Source: an uncultured beta proteobacterium
GTDB taxonomy: Bacteria; Pseudomonadota; Gammaproteobacteria; Burkholderiales; Burkholderiaceae_C
Reading direction: 5' to 3'
NCBI GenBank assembly: GCA_903869595.1
Contig: CAIPZV010000044.1
Location: 38,466 to 102,465, forward strand
Length of the DNA stretch: 64,000 bases
This document shows, piece after piece, positions 1 through 7,894 of this stretch; within the stretch, counting starts at the first letter, position 1; every line of letters starts with the position of its first letter. Both the position numbers and the translations under genes were made by a program. Below the pieces are notes generated by a model. The model had not been told where the DNA came from and made no database searches. It saw nothing but the letters and a program-made list of their open reading frames with translations.

Positions 1-266
1 GGCGGCATTTGCAAGAAGCGGATCGCCATTGCAGGTATGGAAAAAAGTGGGGGAACAAGAACATTGGTAGCCAAACAACATGCGGCGGCGATTTTTTTTT
101 GCTCGGCAGAGAAAAGAGTTCACCGGGCACCGACTTCTCTGACGCTGCCGTAGAAGCTGTCAAACTTATCGGCGCAAAGTTACAAATTCAACCCATGTCA
201 AAACTTGATGAAATGAAATTCAACGGAAGCTTAAAGGAGATATGCAATGACAAAAAGAACTGGTGA
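1..266 (+). pseudogene. HigB-like (RelE/ParE, DUF1044) toxin, 5' cut by window, frameshifted
   Basis: This is the C-terminal part of a HigB-type mRNA-interferase-like toxin. Frame 1 from base 1 reads GGICKKRIAIAGMEKSGGTR, the conserved core of the DUF1044 family, and breaks down after the T9 tract at 92-100. The matching C-terminal half (FFLLGREKSSPG, then VKLIGAKL, ending LKEICNDKKNW) continues in frame 3 to the TGA at 264-266. One extra T in the tract would join the halves into a normal family C-terminus. The gene overlaps the antitoxin start at 247 by 20 bp, as usual in higBA operons. It is therefore a broken toxin, a slippage-controlled toxin or a sequencing error; the bases alone cannot decide. 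The N-terminus lies outside the window. Confidence 0.75.
92..100 (+). repeat. T9 homopolymer at the toxin frameshift
   Basis: Nine consecutive T residues sit exactly where the toxin reading frame changes from frame 1 to frame 3. Such tracts are hot spots for polymerase slippage and for base-calling errors. Confidence 0.85.
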
Positions 267-579
267 AGAAGCGCGCATGCTCCAGGAGCTCCTGGATACG
301 GCGGCCGACATGAGCAGCTACGGCGTCATGTCTAAAACAGACATGGCTCGCATACGGGCGCTGTGCGAAGCGCCCCCTTCCTTCACGCCAGAGCGTGTTG
401 TGGCCATCCGCACAACGATTGTGAAAGCAAGCCAAGCAGTTTTCGCAACGATGCTCAATGTGAGCGTATCGACAGTGCAAAAATGGGAGTCGCCCGCCGC
501 CAACAAGCACCCCAGTGGGACCGCGGCAAAGTTATTGCAAATGGTTGAGGCCAAAGGGGTTGAGGCACTTTTGGCCTAG
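247..579 (+). CDS. HigA-like XRE-family antitoxin
   Basis: A 110-residue DNA-binding antitoxin of the HigA/XRE type. The helix-turn-helix lies at about residues 58-82, with the family-typical ASQAVFATMLNVSVSTVQKWE, in which helices 2 and 3 bind operator DNA. The N-terminal region ending MSKTDMARIRALCEAPP is the usual MqsA/HigA-like leader. The ATG at 247 is preceded by AAAGGAGAT, a strong ribosome site inside the toxin gene, so the pair is translationally coupled. The antitoxin is intact while the toxin is frameshifted. By family knowledge it would neutralise the toxin and repress the operon; the operon promoter lies left of the window. Confidence 0.85.
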   Translation: MTKRTGEEARMLQELLDTAADMSSYGVMSKTDMARIRALCEAPPSFTPERVVAIRTTIVKASQAVFATMLNVSVSTVQKWESPAANKHPSGTAAKLLQMVEAKGVEALLA

Positions 580-628
580 TTAGGGGCAGCCTGTCGACCG
601 GCAAAAAACCGTAACCTAGTTCCACCAT

Positions 629-1138
629 TCAACTACCCTGCGCCCGAATCCTCTTCACCAGCGCAGTCGTCGAGTACCCCGCCACAAAAGGCAGCGCCAG
701 CGCCTTGCCGCCCCAGGTGTGCATGAGCGCGGTCTCGGGTAACACCGCCATGTCGTAGTCGCCGCCCTTGACCAAAATATCCGGGCGGATTTCGGCGATC
801 AGGGCTTGCGGGTTGTCTTCGCCAAACCAGGTGACCAGGCTGACCGCTTCCTGGCTGGCCATGACGATGGCGCGGTCCATTTCATTGTTGAGCGGGCGGT
901 CCTCGCCTTTGCCCAGGCGGCGCACCGAGGCGTCGGTGTTGAGCGCCACGATCAGGCTGCCGCCTAGCGCGCGCGCCTGCGCCAGATAGACCACATGGCC
1001 GCGGTGCAGCACGTCAAACACGCCGTTGGTAAACACCCAGGGCCGGGGCAAATGGGCTAGTGCCGCTGCCAAGCCACTGCGCTCGCACAGCTTGTCCAGC
1101 ATGGCTGGCGGTGCGGCGGCGGGGCGGGTGTCGTTCAT
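629..1138 (-). CDS. rfaE2: D-glycero-beta-D-manno-heptose 1-phosphate adenylyltransferase (RfaE2)
   Basis: A cytidylyltransferase-fold enzyme that makes ADP-heptose for the LPS inner core. The nucleotide-binding motif TNGVFDVLHRGH is at residues 37-48, with the HxGH signature at 45-48, followed by VKGGDY at 123-128, which is diagnostic of the RfaE domain II/HldE C-terminus. At 169 residues it is the stand-alone adenylyltransferase form; the kinase half is not adjacent. It starts at 1138, overlapping the stop of the upstream ferritin-like gene by 4 bp (ATGA), so the two are probably co-translated. The link between a di-iron protein and heptose synthesis is not explained by known pathways. Confidence 0.9.
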   Translation of the reverse strand: MNDTRPAAAPPAMLDKLCERSGLAAALAHLPRPWVFTNGVFDVLHRGHVVYLAQARALGGSLIVALNTDASVRRLGKGEDRPLNNEMDRAIVMASQEAVSLVTWFGEDNPQALIAEIRPDILVKGGDYDMAVLPETALMHTWGGKALALPFVAGYSTTALVKRIRAQGS

Positions 1139-2007
1139 GCCGCTTTGCTGGCAGGCGCGCCCGGCTCCAAGGCGCTACCTAGTTCGCGCGCCAGTTCTTT
1201 GCGGTATTTATTGAGCTCCTGCACGGTGCTAAAGCTGCGTTCCATCAAAAGGCTCATGTTGTGCAGTATGCGCTCAACTACTTTGTTTTCCCAGACGGCG
1301 TCAAAATCAATTTGCTTGTCCAGCCAGTGCTCCAGCCAGTCCGGGTTGGGCAGGCGCGCTTGCACGGTGTCGTTGGGGAACAGCGCTTTATTCACATGCA
1401 AATTGGTCGGGTGTAGGGCCTGGCTGGTGCGCCGTGCGCTGGCCATGAGCACGCCCACTTTGGCAAACGCGCTTTTGGCTTCCAGGCCTACGTTTTGGAT
1501 GGCGCGCTTCATGTACTTTAGGTAGGCGCCGCCGTGGCGCGCTTCGTCCTGGCTTAAGCGGGTGTAAATGGATTTGATCACCGGTTCGGTATGCCATTCG
1601 CTGGCGCGGCGGTACCAGTGGTTCAGGCGAATCTCGCCGCAAAAGTGCAGCATCAGCGTCTCTAGCGCCGGGGCCGGGTCAAATTCAAAGCGCACGTTGT
1701 GCAGCTCGGCCTCGGTGGGCACCAGTTCGGGCCGAAAGCGCCGCAAATACTCCATCAGCACCAGCGAATGCTTTTGTTCCTCAAAGAACCAGATCGACAT
1801 AAAAGCGGAAAAGTCGCTGTCGCCCCGGTTGTCGCGCAAAAACATTTCCGTGGCCGGTAGCGCCGCCCATTCGGTAATCGCGTTCATCTTGATGGTGGTG
1901 GCCTGCTCGTCCGACAAGGCGGCGGGGTCAAAACTGGCCCAAGGGATGTCGCGCTCCATGTCCCAGCGGACGGATTCCAGTTGTCTAAAGAGTTCTGGGT
2001 AGAGCAT
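1135..2007 (-). CDS. Ferritin-like di-iron protein, function unknown
   Basis: A 290-residue helical protein with a ferritin-like/acyl-ACP-desaturase-type di-iron site. Visible candidate ligands are E46, E76 and H80 (EEQKH), E125, and E155 and H158 (DEARH). This E/ExxH...E/ExxH pattern supports a carboxylate-bridged di-iron centre. The charged C-terminal third lacks recognisable motifs. No signal peptide is seen, so it is probably cytoplasmic. It is the first gene of a two-gene unit with rfaE2. Possible roles are desaturation or hydroxylation of a lipid or acyl chain, or iron/peroxide handling; the substrate cannot be read from the sequence. Confidence 0.65.
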   Translation of the reverse strand: MLYPELFRQLESVRWDMERDIPWASFDPAALSDEQATTIKMNAITEWAALPATEMFLRDNRGDSDFSAFMSIWFFEEQKHSLVLMEYLRRFRPELVPTEAELHNVRFEFDPAPALETLMLHFCGEIRLNHWYRRASEWHTEPVIKSIYTRLSQDEARHGGAYLKYMKRAIQNVGLEAKSAFAKVGVLMASARRTSQALHPTNLHVNKALFPNDTVQARLPNPDWLEHWLDKQIDFDAVWENKVVERILHNMSLLMERSFSTVQELNKYRKELARELGSALEPGAPASKAA

Positions 2008-2139
2008 GCAGTACTTTCTATGGCTTTCGATTTTAGGCGGGCAAACCAGGTATCAGCGCCCTAAGCCACTACCTGTCGTCTGGCTATGGCTGCTGCTGAT
2101 TCCTCACCAATTCGGGTATAAAACGAACAAATATGAAAT

Positions 2140-2155
2140 GCGACCGTTCGGTCGC
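2140..2155. promoter_or_regulatory. Palindrome, candidate operator of the lipid cluster
   Basis: Perfect inverted repeat GCGACCG-TT-CGGTCGC, 38 bp before the first ATG of the COG2907 operon. Size and symmetry resemble TetR/AcrR-family operators. No TetR-type gene lies in the window, so the regulator is unknown. Confidence 0.5.
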
Positions 2156-2159
2156 GCTA

Positions 2160-2173
2160 TTACTGTATAGTAA
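2160..2173. promoter_or_regulatory. Second palindrome overlapping a possible -10 box
   Basis: TTACT-GTAT-AGTAA, perfect 5-bp arms around 4 bp. It contains TATAGT (2166-2171), a plausible -10 hexamer about 21 bp before the ATG at 2193; a clear -35 is not seen. TATAAA at 2117-2122 is an alternative -10. Confidence 0.4.
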
Positions 2174-2192
2174 CTCGACTGGAGACATCACT

Positions 2193-3491
2193 ATGAAGGT
2201 AGCCGTTATTGGCTCAGGAATTTCCGGGCTGGCTGCCGCGCACCGGCTAAACGGCCTGGCCGACATCACCCTGTTGGAAGCGGGCGATTATTTCGGCGGC
2301 CACACGCATACCGTAGACATCACCCTGGACACCCCCACCGGCCCGCACACCCACGGCGTGGACACCGGTTTTTTGGTGTTTAACGACCGCACTTATCCGC
2401 AGCTTATTGCTTTGTTTGCCGAATTAGGCGTGCCCTCGGCCGATTCGGATATGTCGTTTTCGGTGCAAACCGCGGGTAGCTGGGAGGACCCGGCGCTGGA
2501 GTGGTGCGGCACTTCGCTGGACGGGGTGTTTGCCCAGCGCAGCAACCTGCTGCGCCCGCGCTTTTGGCGCATGCTGCTTGACGTGGTGCGCTTTAACAAG
2601 CTGGCTACCGGCCTGGCGCTGCGCGATGCCGATGCCGAGCTGGTACAGCCATTGGGTGAATTTTTGCGCCAACACAGTTTTTCGCAGGAGTTCAAAGACT
2701 GGTACTTCCTGCCCATGCTGGCCTGTATCTGGAGCTGCCCGACCGACCAGATGCTGGCCTTCCCCGTCGCGACCATGGTGCGCTTTTGCCATAACCACGG
2801 GCTGATTGCCCTGACCAACCGGCCCCAATGGCGCACCGTGCCCGGCGGCGCGCGCCATTACGTCGAGAAAATTTTGGCTGGTATCGCCGACAAACGCTTG
2901 AGCGCGCCGGTGCAGCGCATAGAACGTTTGGCCGATGGCGTGCTGGTACACGTGCAAGGCCAAACCGAGCGTTTTGACAAAGTCGTCATCGCCACCCACA
3001 GCGACCAGGCGCTGGCCTTGCTGGGTGATGCCAGCGGCCAGGAGCGCCAGACCTTAAGCGCCATCCGCTACCAGCCCAATGTGGCGGTTTTGCATACTGA
3101 TGCTTCGGTGCTGCCGCGCCGCAAAAAAGCCTGGGCCGCCTGGAACTACCAGCGCACGGTCGGCAGCGTAAATGGTGAAAATGGCCCCCGTGTTTGCCTG
3201 CATTACCTGCTCAATATGTTGCAGCCTTTACCTTTCAGCCAGCCAGTGGTCGTCTCCCTCAACCCGGCGCAAGAACTGGACCCTGCCTTGGTGCATGGCC
3301 GCTTTGACTATGCGCACCCCGTGTTTGACCTGGCCGCCACCGAGGCGCAAAAGCGCTTGCCCGCCATCCAGGGCGGGCGCCACACGTATTTTTGCGGCGC
3401 CTGGACGGGCTATGGCTTTCATGAAGACGGCCTCAAATCCGGCTTGGCCGTGGCCGATGCACTCAAGCCTTTACTGGCCCAAGGCGCATAA
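2193..3491 (+). CDS. FAD-dependent amine-oxidase-like protein (COG2907)
   Basis: A 432-residue flavoprotein with an N-terminal Rossmann FAD motif VIGSGISG (G7, G9, G12) and the acidic ribose-binding E about 20 residues later. The C-terminus (YFCGAWTGYGFHEDGLKSGLAVA) is the second FAD-contacting region of the amine oxidase/desaturase superfamily. The family is annotated as a predicted NAD/FAD-binding protein and usually lies beside DUF1365 and Cfa genes, as here. ATG 2193 is chosen over an in-frame ATG at 2133 because it is preceded by GGAG and starts directly at the FAD motif. It is the first gene of an eight-gene cluster and may oxidise or desaturate a lipid acyl chain; the substrate is an inference. 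Confidence 0.8.
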   Translation: MKVAVIGSGISGLAAAHRLNGLADITLLEAGDYFGGHTHTVDITLDTPTGPHTHGVDTGFLVFNDRTYPQLIALFAELGVPSADSDMSFSVQTAGSWEDPALEWCGTSLDGVFAQRSNLLRPRFWRMLLDVVRFNKLATGLALRDADAELVQPLGEFLRQHSFSQEFKDWYFLPMLACIWSCPTDQMLAFPVATMVRFCHNHGLIALTNRPQWRTVPGGARHYVEKILAGIADKRLSAPVQRIERLADGVLVHVQGQTERFDKVVIATHSDQALALLGDASGQERQTLSAIRYQPNVAVLHTDASVLPRRKKAWAAWNYQRTVGSVNGENGPRVCLHYLLNMLQPLPFSQPVVVSLNPAQELDPALVHGRFDYAHPVFDLAATEAQKRLPAIQGGRHTYFCGAWTGYGFHEDGLKSGLAVADALKPLLAQGA

Positions 3492-3493
3492 GC

Positions 3494-4258
3494 ATGGCAG
3501 CGGCGCAAGCAATGATCGGTTTTGGCCAGGTGCGCCACACCCGGCTTGCGCCTAAGCACCATGCTTTTGCCTACGCCACTTACTTTCTGATGCTGCCCAT
3601 GCGCAGTTTGCAAACCGCCCCTGGCGCCTTGCCCTTAAACCGACGCTCAGCGCTCAGCTTTTTCGACAGCGACCACGGCGACGGACGTGGCCCGCAGCAA
3701 GGCGGCGCGCTGGCTTGGTTAGAGGAATTGCTGCACAGCGAAGGCATCACGGATGCGGACGGCGAAATCTGGCTCCACTGCTACCCGCGCGTGCTGGGCT
3801 TTACTTTCAAGCCCGTTAGTTTTTGGTATTGCCACCGCTTAGACGGCAGCTTGCGCGCCGTGCTGGTGGAGGTGAACAACACCTTTGGCGAGCGGCATTG
3901 TTATTTGCTCTCGCAAGCGCGCTTTGGCGTGGAGCAGCGTGCGGACAAGGTGTTTCATGTGTCGCCGTTTTGCCCGGTGCAAGGCCAGTACCGCTTTCGC
4001 TTCATGGTAAACGCCCAGGGCGACCGCACCGTGGCCCGCGTGGACTATGACGATGTGCGCGGCCCTTTGATTCAAACCAGTGTCAGTGGGCAATTGCAGC
4101 CCTTTAGCGCGCAGGCAGCACGCCACGCGCTGTGGCGTTATCCGCTGATGACGTTTGCCGTGGTTTGGCGCATCCACTGGCAGGCGCTGCGCCTGTCGCT
4201 CAAGCGCGTTCCGTTTTTCCGTCAACCCCCCGCGCCTGAAAGCTTTGTCAGTCGCTAG
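3494..4258 (+). CDS. DUF1365 family protein
   Basis: A 254-residue protein with the conserved DUF1365 core, including LPMRSL near residue 36 and YPRVLGFTFKPVSFWYCH in the middle. No signal peptide or clear membrane span. The gene begins 3 bp after the preceding stop. Its family almost always co-occurs with COG2907 oxidoreductases and Cfa-like methyltransferases. The biochemical role is not established; acting on the same lipid substrate as its neighbours is an inference from gene order. Confidence 0.8.
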   Translation: MAAAQAMIGFGQVRHTRLAPKHHAFAYATYFLMLPMRSLQTAPGALPLNRRSALSFFDSDHGDGRGPQQGGALAWLEELLHSEGITDADGEIWLHCYPRVLGFTFKPVSFWYCHRLDGSLRAVLVEVNNTFGERHCYLLSQARFGVEQRADKVFHVSPFCPVQGQYRFRFMVNAQGDRTVARVDYDDVRGPLIQTSVSGQLQPFSAQAARHALWRYPLMTFAVVWRIHWQALRLSLKRVPFFRQPPAPESFVSR

Positions 4259-4273
4259 TTGTGTGTATCCCTT

Positions 4274-5509
4274 ATGAATCAAACCACTGCCAAATACAGC
4301 GCCGACAAAGCCGCCCAGCGCCCGCCCGCAGCAGCGCGCACGGTTTTGCAATTGCTGCAAAAGATCCGCCACGGCAGCCTCACGCTGCATTTGCCCGATG
4401 GCAGTGTGCAGCGCTTTGGGGAGAGCGCCAGCCCGCATGCCACGCTGCACCTCAATAACTGGAACGCGTTTACCGGCGCGCTCAAATCTGGCGACATCGG
4501 CTTTGCCGAAAGCTTTATCGACGGCGACTGGACCACGCCAGACTTGACCGGTTTGTTGCGCGTACTGGTGCAAAACCGCGCCGAAGTGGACCGCGTGATT
4601 TTTGGCAGCTGGATCGGGCGATTGGCCTACCGCATCAAGCACTTGCTTCAACGCAATACGCGTAGTAATAGCAAGAAAAACATCCACGCGCATTACGACC
4701 TGGGCAATGATTTTTATGCGTTGTGGCTAGACCCGACCATGAACTATTCGTCGGCCCTGTTTGGTGGCGACCTGACGCAGTCTTTGTCGCAAGCCCAAAA
4801 CGTCAAAGTGCGCCGCGCTTTGCAGCAAGTGGACCTGGCGCCGGGCTCCCGCGTGCTGGAAATAGGCTGCGGTTGGGGTGCGCTGGCCGAAATGGCGACG
4901 ATGGAACATGGTGCGCATGTCACCGGCGTCACCCTCAGCACCGAGCAGCTGGATTTTGCGCGCGCACGCATGCAGCGCCAAGGCGTGGCCACACAGGCCG
5001 ATTTGCGCCTGCAGGACTACCGCGATATTGCGGATGGGCCGTATGACGCAGTGTGCTCAATTGAAATGATCGAGGCGGTAGGGCAGGGCTTTTGGCCCAC
5101 GTATTTCGCCACGGTAGCGCGCATGCTAAAGCCCGGCGGCAAGGCCTGCATCCAAAGCATTGTGATTGCCGATGCACTGTTTGAACGCTACCTAGAGTCC
5201 ACCGACTTTATCCAGCAATACATTTTCCCCGGCGGTTGCCTGCCCAGCCCTTCCGAGTTCAAAGCGCAAGCCCGTGCGGCGGGCCTGGAAGTGGTGCAAG
5301 AACACGCTTTCGGCCACGACTATGCGCTGACGCTACAACGCTGGCGCGAAGCCTTTTTAGCGCAGCGCGAGCAAGTGCTGACCTTGGGTTTTGACCAGCG
5401 CTTTATGCACATTTGGGAGTTCTATTTGTGCTACTGTGAAGCGGCCTTTATGGAAGACAACATCGATGTCTTGCAATACACCTTGCAAAAGCCCCATGCC
5501 GCAGCTTAG
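4274..5509 (+). CDS. Cyclopropane-fatty-acyl-phospholipid synthase-family methyltransferase
   Basis: A 411-residue SAM-dependent methyltransferase of the CfaS/mycolic acid cyclopropane synthase family. An N-terminal lipid-handling domain (about 1-130) is followed by the substrate motif YDLGNDFY (141-148) and SAM motif I VLEIGCGWG (194-202). Family members transfer a methyl or methylene group from SAM to an unsaturated phospholipid acyl chain at the inner membrane. ATG 4274 is preferred over the upstream TTG 4259. In Rhodobacter a similar cluster belongs to the RpoE/ChrR singlet-oxygen response (established knowledge), but no sigma/anti-sigma gene lies beside this one. It could be a true Cfa or a paralogue making another modified fatty acid. 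Confidence 0.85.
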   Translation: MNQTTAKYSADKAAQRPPAAARTVLQLLQKIRHGSLTLHLPDGSVQRFGESASPHATLHLNNWNAFTGALKSGDIGFAESFIDGDWTTPDLTGLLRVLVQNRAEVDRVIFGSWIGRLAYRIKHLLQRNTRSNSKKNIHAHYDLGNDFYALWLDPTMNYSSALFGGDLTQSLSQAQNVKVRRALQQVDLAPGSRVLEIGCGWGALAEMATMEHGAHVTGVTLSTEQLDFARARMQRQGVATQADLRLQDYRDIADGPYDAVCSIEMIEAVGQGFWPTYFATVARMLKPGGKACIQSIVIADALFERYLESTDFIQQYIFPGGCLPSPSEFKAQARAAGLEVVQEHAFGHDYALTLQRWREAFLAQREQVLTLGFDQRFMHIWEFYLCYCEAAFMEDNIDVLQYTLQKPHAAA

Positions 5510-6074
5510 AGCGCCACTGCAGGCCTGGGCACGCGCACTGGCGGCGCTGTGCTTGGCATGGCTGTGTGTTTGCGGCGGCGTGCAAGCCAGTAGCACGCCG
5601 GCGGCGCCGGTCGAGCTGACGCGCGAATTGGAAAAGCCGGTACTGGCTGGCAGCGGGCGCTTGCGTTGGTTGGGTATCACGGTGTATGACGTCAGCCTAT
5701 GGACCGCGCCGCAGTTTGTGCCCGAGCGCTTTGGCGCGCATGCATTTGCGCTGGAAATACGCTATGCGCGCACCATCAGCGGCAGCACCTTGGCTGATAC
5801 CTCGCTCAAACAAATGCAGGCCCTAGACGCGCAGCCTGTCGCACGGCAAACGCAGTGGCGCCAGGCGTTGGCCGGCGCATTCCCTGACGTCAAACCCGGC
5901 GACCGGCTAACGGGTATGCATCTGCCGGACAAGGGCTTGCGCCTGTACTTCAACGGCCAACTGCACAAGGCGATTGACGACCCTTTGCTGAGCCAAACTT
6001 TTTTTGCGATTTGGCTCAGTCCTGCGACGCAGGAACCCCGTTTGCGCGCCCACTTACTGGGCCTGGGTAGCTAA
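5496..6074 (+). CDS. Secreted chalcone-isomerase-like protein
   Basis: 192 residues with an N-terminal signal peptide (hydrophobic core ALAALCLAWLCVCGG, cleavage near VQA-SS). The mature part contains GSGRLRWLGITVYDVSLW and ALEIRYARTISG, typical of the bacterial chalcone-isomerase-like family, whose fold can bind fatty acids. The ATG at 5496 overlaps the end of the methyltransferase gene by 14 bp, implying coupled translation. It is probably periplasmic and may carry or sense a lipid product of the operon; a true isomerase activity should not be assumed. Confidence 0.7.
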   Translation: MPQLRAPLQAWARALAALCLAWLCVCGGVQASSTPAAPVELTRELEKPVLAGSGRLRWLGITVYDVSLWTAPQFVPERFGAHAFALEIRYARTISGSTLADTSLKQMQALDAQPVARQTQWRQALAGAFPDVKPGDRLTGMHLPDKGLRLYFNGQLHKAIDDPLLSQTFFAIWLSPATQEPRLRAHLLGLGS

Positions 6075-7355
6075 ATGGCCAGCAGCGCAGCACCGCCCGA
6101 ATTTCGTTGGTCGCAGGGCCTGCGTTATGGCCTGATGGCCTTGCCGCTGGCCTTTGTGGCCTTGCCGCTGTATGTGTTCCTGCCCAATTACTACGCCCGC
6201 AGCTTTGGCCTGCCGCTGGCAAGCTTGGGGGTCTTGCTGCTGGTAGCGCGGGTGGCGGATGCCGTAATCGACCCTTTGCTGGGCCGGTGGGTGGACCGTT
6301 TGTTTGCCCGCTCGCAAGCGCAGATGCTGCGCTTTTCTGCCGTCGCCGCAGTCTTGCTGGGGGCTGGTTTTGTTGCGTTATTTTTCCCGCCGGTGCGCGA
6401 GCATGGTGCGCTGCTGGTTTGGGCAGCTGGCGCTTTGCTGGTCTGCTACTTGGGCTATAGCGCGCTGACTTTGGTGCAACAGTCCTGGGGCGCTTTGCTA
6501 GGTGGCGATGCCCCTTTGCGCAGCCGTATCGTGTCCTGGCGCGAAGGCCTGGGGCTGGCTGGCGTCATCTTGGCTTCGATGGCGCCGCTGGCCTTTGGCT
6601 TGCCGGTTACCGCAGCCATCTTGTGCCTGGCTTTGGGCTTGGGCTGGCTGGCTTGGACGGCAGCGCCTGCACCGGTGCTGGCCCCGGCGCCCGCGTCTGC
6701 GCAGGAAGGCACTGGCTTGCGCGTCTTCGCGCCCTTGCGCCACAAGCCGTTTCGCGCTTTGCTGGCGGTGTTTCTGGCCAATGGCATCGCCAGTGCCTTG
6801 CCCGCTACCTTGATTTTGTTTTTTGTGCAGGACCGGCTACAGGCGCCCGCATCCATGGAGCCCTGGTTTTTAGCCAGCTATTTCCTGGCCGCTGCGCTGG
6901 CCATGGCGCCCGTGTCGCGTCTGGTAGCGCGCTGGGGTTTGCAAGCACTTTGGCTGGCGTCCATGGCCTTGTCGGTGGCGGTATTCGCGTGGGCCGCGCA
7001 ATTGGGTAGCGGCGACAGCCTGCCCTTTATCGCCATTTGCTTACTCTCGGGTTTGTGCATGGCCGCCGACCTCACCGTGCCCGGCGCCATGCTGGCCGGC
7101 CTGATCAGCAGCCAGCCCGAGCCGGGGCGCGACAGCGGTATTTACTGGGGCTGGTGGAATATGGCCGCCAAGCTCAATCTGGCCTTGGCGGCAGGTTTGG
7201 CCCTGCCTTTGCTGTCGTATGCCGGTTACGAGCCGGGCAACCGCAGCGAAGAGGCTTTGCGCAGCATCACCTGGGCGTATTGCGTCTTGCCCTGCTTGCT
7301 CAAGCTGGTGGCCGCTGCGTTTTTGTATTTTTTGTTCGTCAGGAAAACACCATGA
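6075..7355 (+). CDS. MFS transporter, GPH/MelB-like
   Basis: A 426-residue integral membrane protein with about 12 predicted spans. The RVADAVIDPLLGRWVDR loop near residues 59-75 is the loop 2-3 signature of the glycoside-pentoside-hexuronide branch. The start codon abuts the preceding stop (TAAATG). Homologues are regular members of COG2907/DUF1365/Cfa clusters. The substrate is unknown; given the neighbours it may move a lipid, lipid precursor or sugar headgroup across the inner membrane. Confidence 0.75.
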   Translation: MASSAAPPEFRWSQGLRYGLMALPLAFVALPLYVFLPNYYARSFGLPLASLGVLLLVARVADAVIDPLLGRWVDRLFARSQAQMLRFSAVAAVLLGAGFVALFFPPVREHGALLVWAAGALLVCYLGYSALTLVQQSWGALLGGDAPLRSRIVSWREGLGLAGVILASMAPLAFGLPVTAAILCLALGLGWLAWTAAPAPVLAPAPASAQEGTGLRVFAPLRHKPFRALLAVFLANGIASALPATLILFFVQDRLQAPASMEPWFLASYFLAAALAMAPVSRLVARWGLQALWLASMALSVAVFAWAAQLGSGDSLPFIAICLLSGLCMAADLTVPGAMLAGLISSQPEPGRDSGIYWGWWNMAAKLNLALAAGLALPLLSYAGYEPGNRSEEALRSITWAYCVLPCLLKLVAAAFLYFLFVRKTP

Positions 7356-7891
7356 ATCGACGTCGCTTATTTGCGCTGACCCTGGCTACCGGCACGGCCC
7401 TGGCTTTAGGGGGTTGCGCCTCGCAAAAACTAGATACCTACGCCCAAGAAAAACCGGTACTCGATTTGCGCCAGTACTTCAACGGCACCTTAGACGCCTA
7501 TGGCGTCTTCACCGACTACACCGGCACCGTAGTCAAGCGTTTCAAGGTGGTGATGGTCTGCACCTGGAATGGCAATGAAGGCGTGTTGGACGAAGACTTC
7601 ACCTACTCCGACGGCACCAAGCAAAAACGCATCTGGCGCCTGACCGCCGGCCCGGATGGCAGCTACAGCGGGCGTGCCGATGACGTTGTGGGCACCGCCC
7701 AGGGCCGCACCCAGGGCAATGCCTTCCAATGGCAATACACCCTGGCGCTGCCGGTGGATGGAAAAATCTATGAAGTGCAATTCGACGACTGGATGTACCT
7801 GGTCGATGAGCGCGTGATGCTCAACAAAGCGCGCATGCGCAAGTTTGGCCTGCCGCTGGGCGAGGTCACGCTCAGCTTTTATAAGCGCTAA
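7352..7891 (+). CDS. DUF3833 lipoprotein
   Basis: 179 residues with a signal peptide and lipobox LGGC (lipidated C22), so it is anchored to a membrane facing the periplasm. The remainder matches the DUF3833 pattern: YFNGTLDAYGVFTDYTG, then DEDFTYSDGTKQKR and WMYLVDERVMLNKA. The fold is probably an eight-stranded barrel like other DUF3833/lipocalin-like proteins (inference). It overlaps the transporter gene by 4 bp (ATGA) and so belongs to the same operon. Its likely part is to hold or hand over a hydrophobic molecule. Confidence 0.8.
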   Translation: MNRRRLFALTLATGTALALGGCASQKLDTYAQEKPVLDLRQYFNGTLDAYGVFTDYTGTVVKRFKVVMVCTWNGNEGVLDEDFTYSDGTKQKRIWRLTAGPDGSYSGRADDVVGTAQGRTQGNAFQWQYTLALPVDGKIYEVQFDDWMYLVDERVMLNKARMRKFGLPLGEVTLSFYKR

Positions 7892-7894
7892 GCC

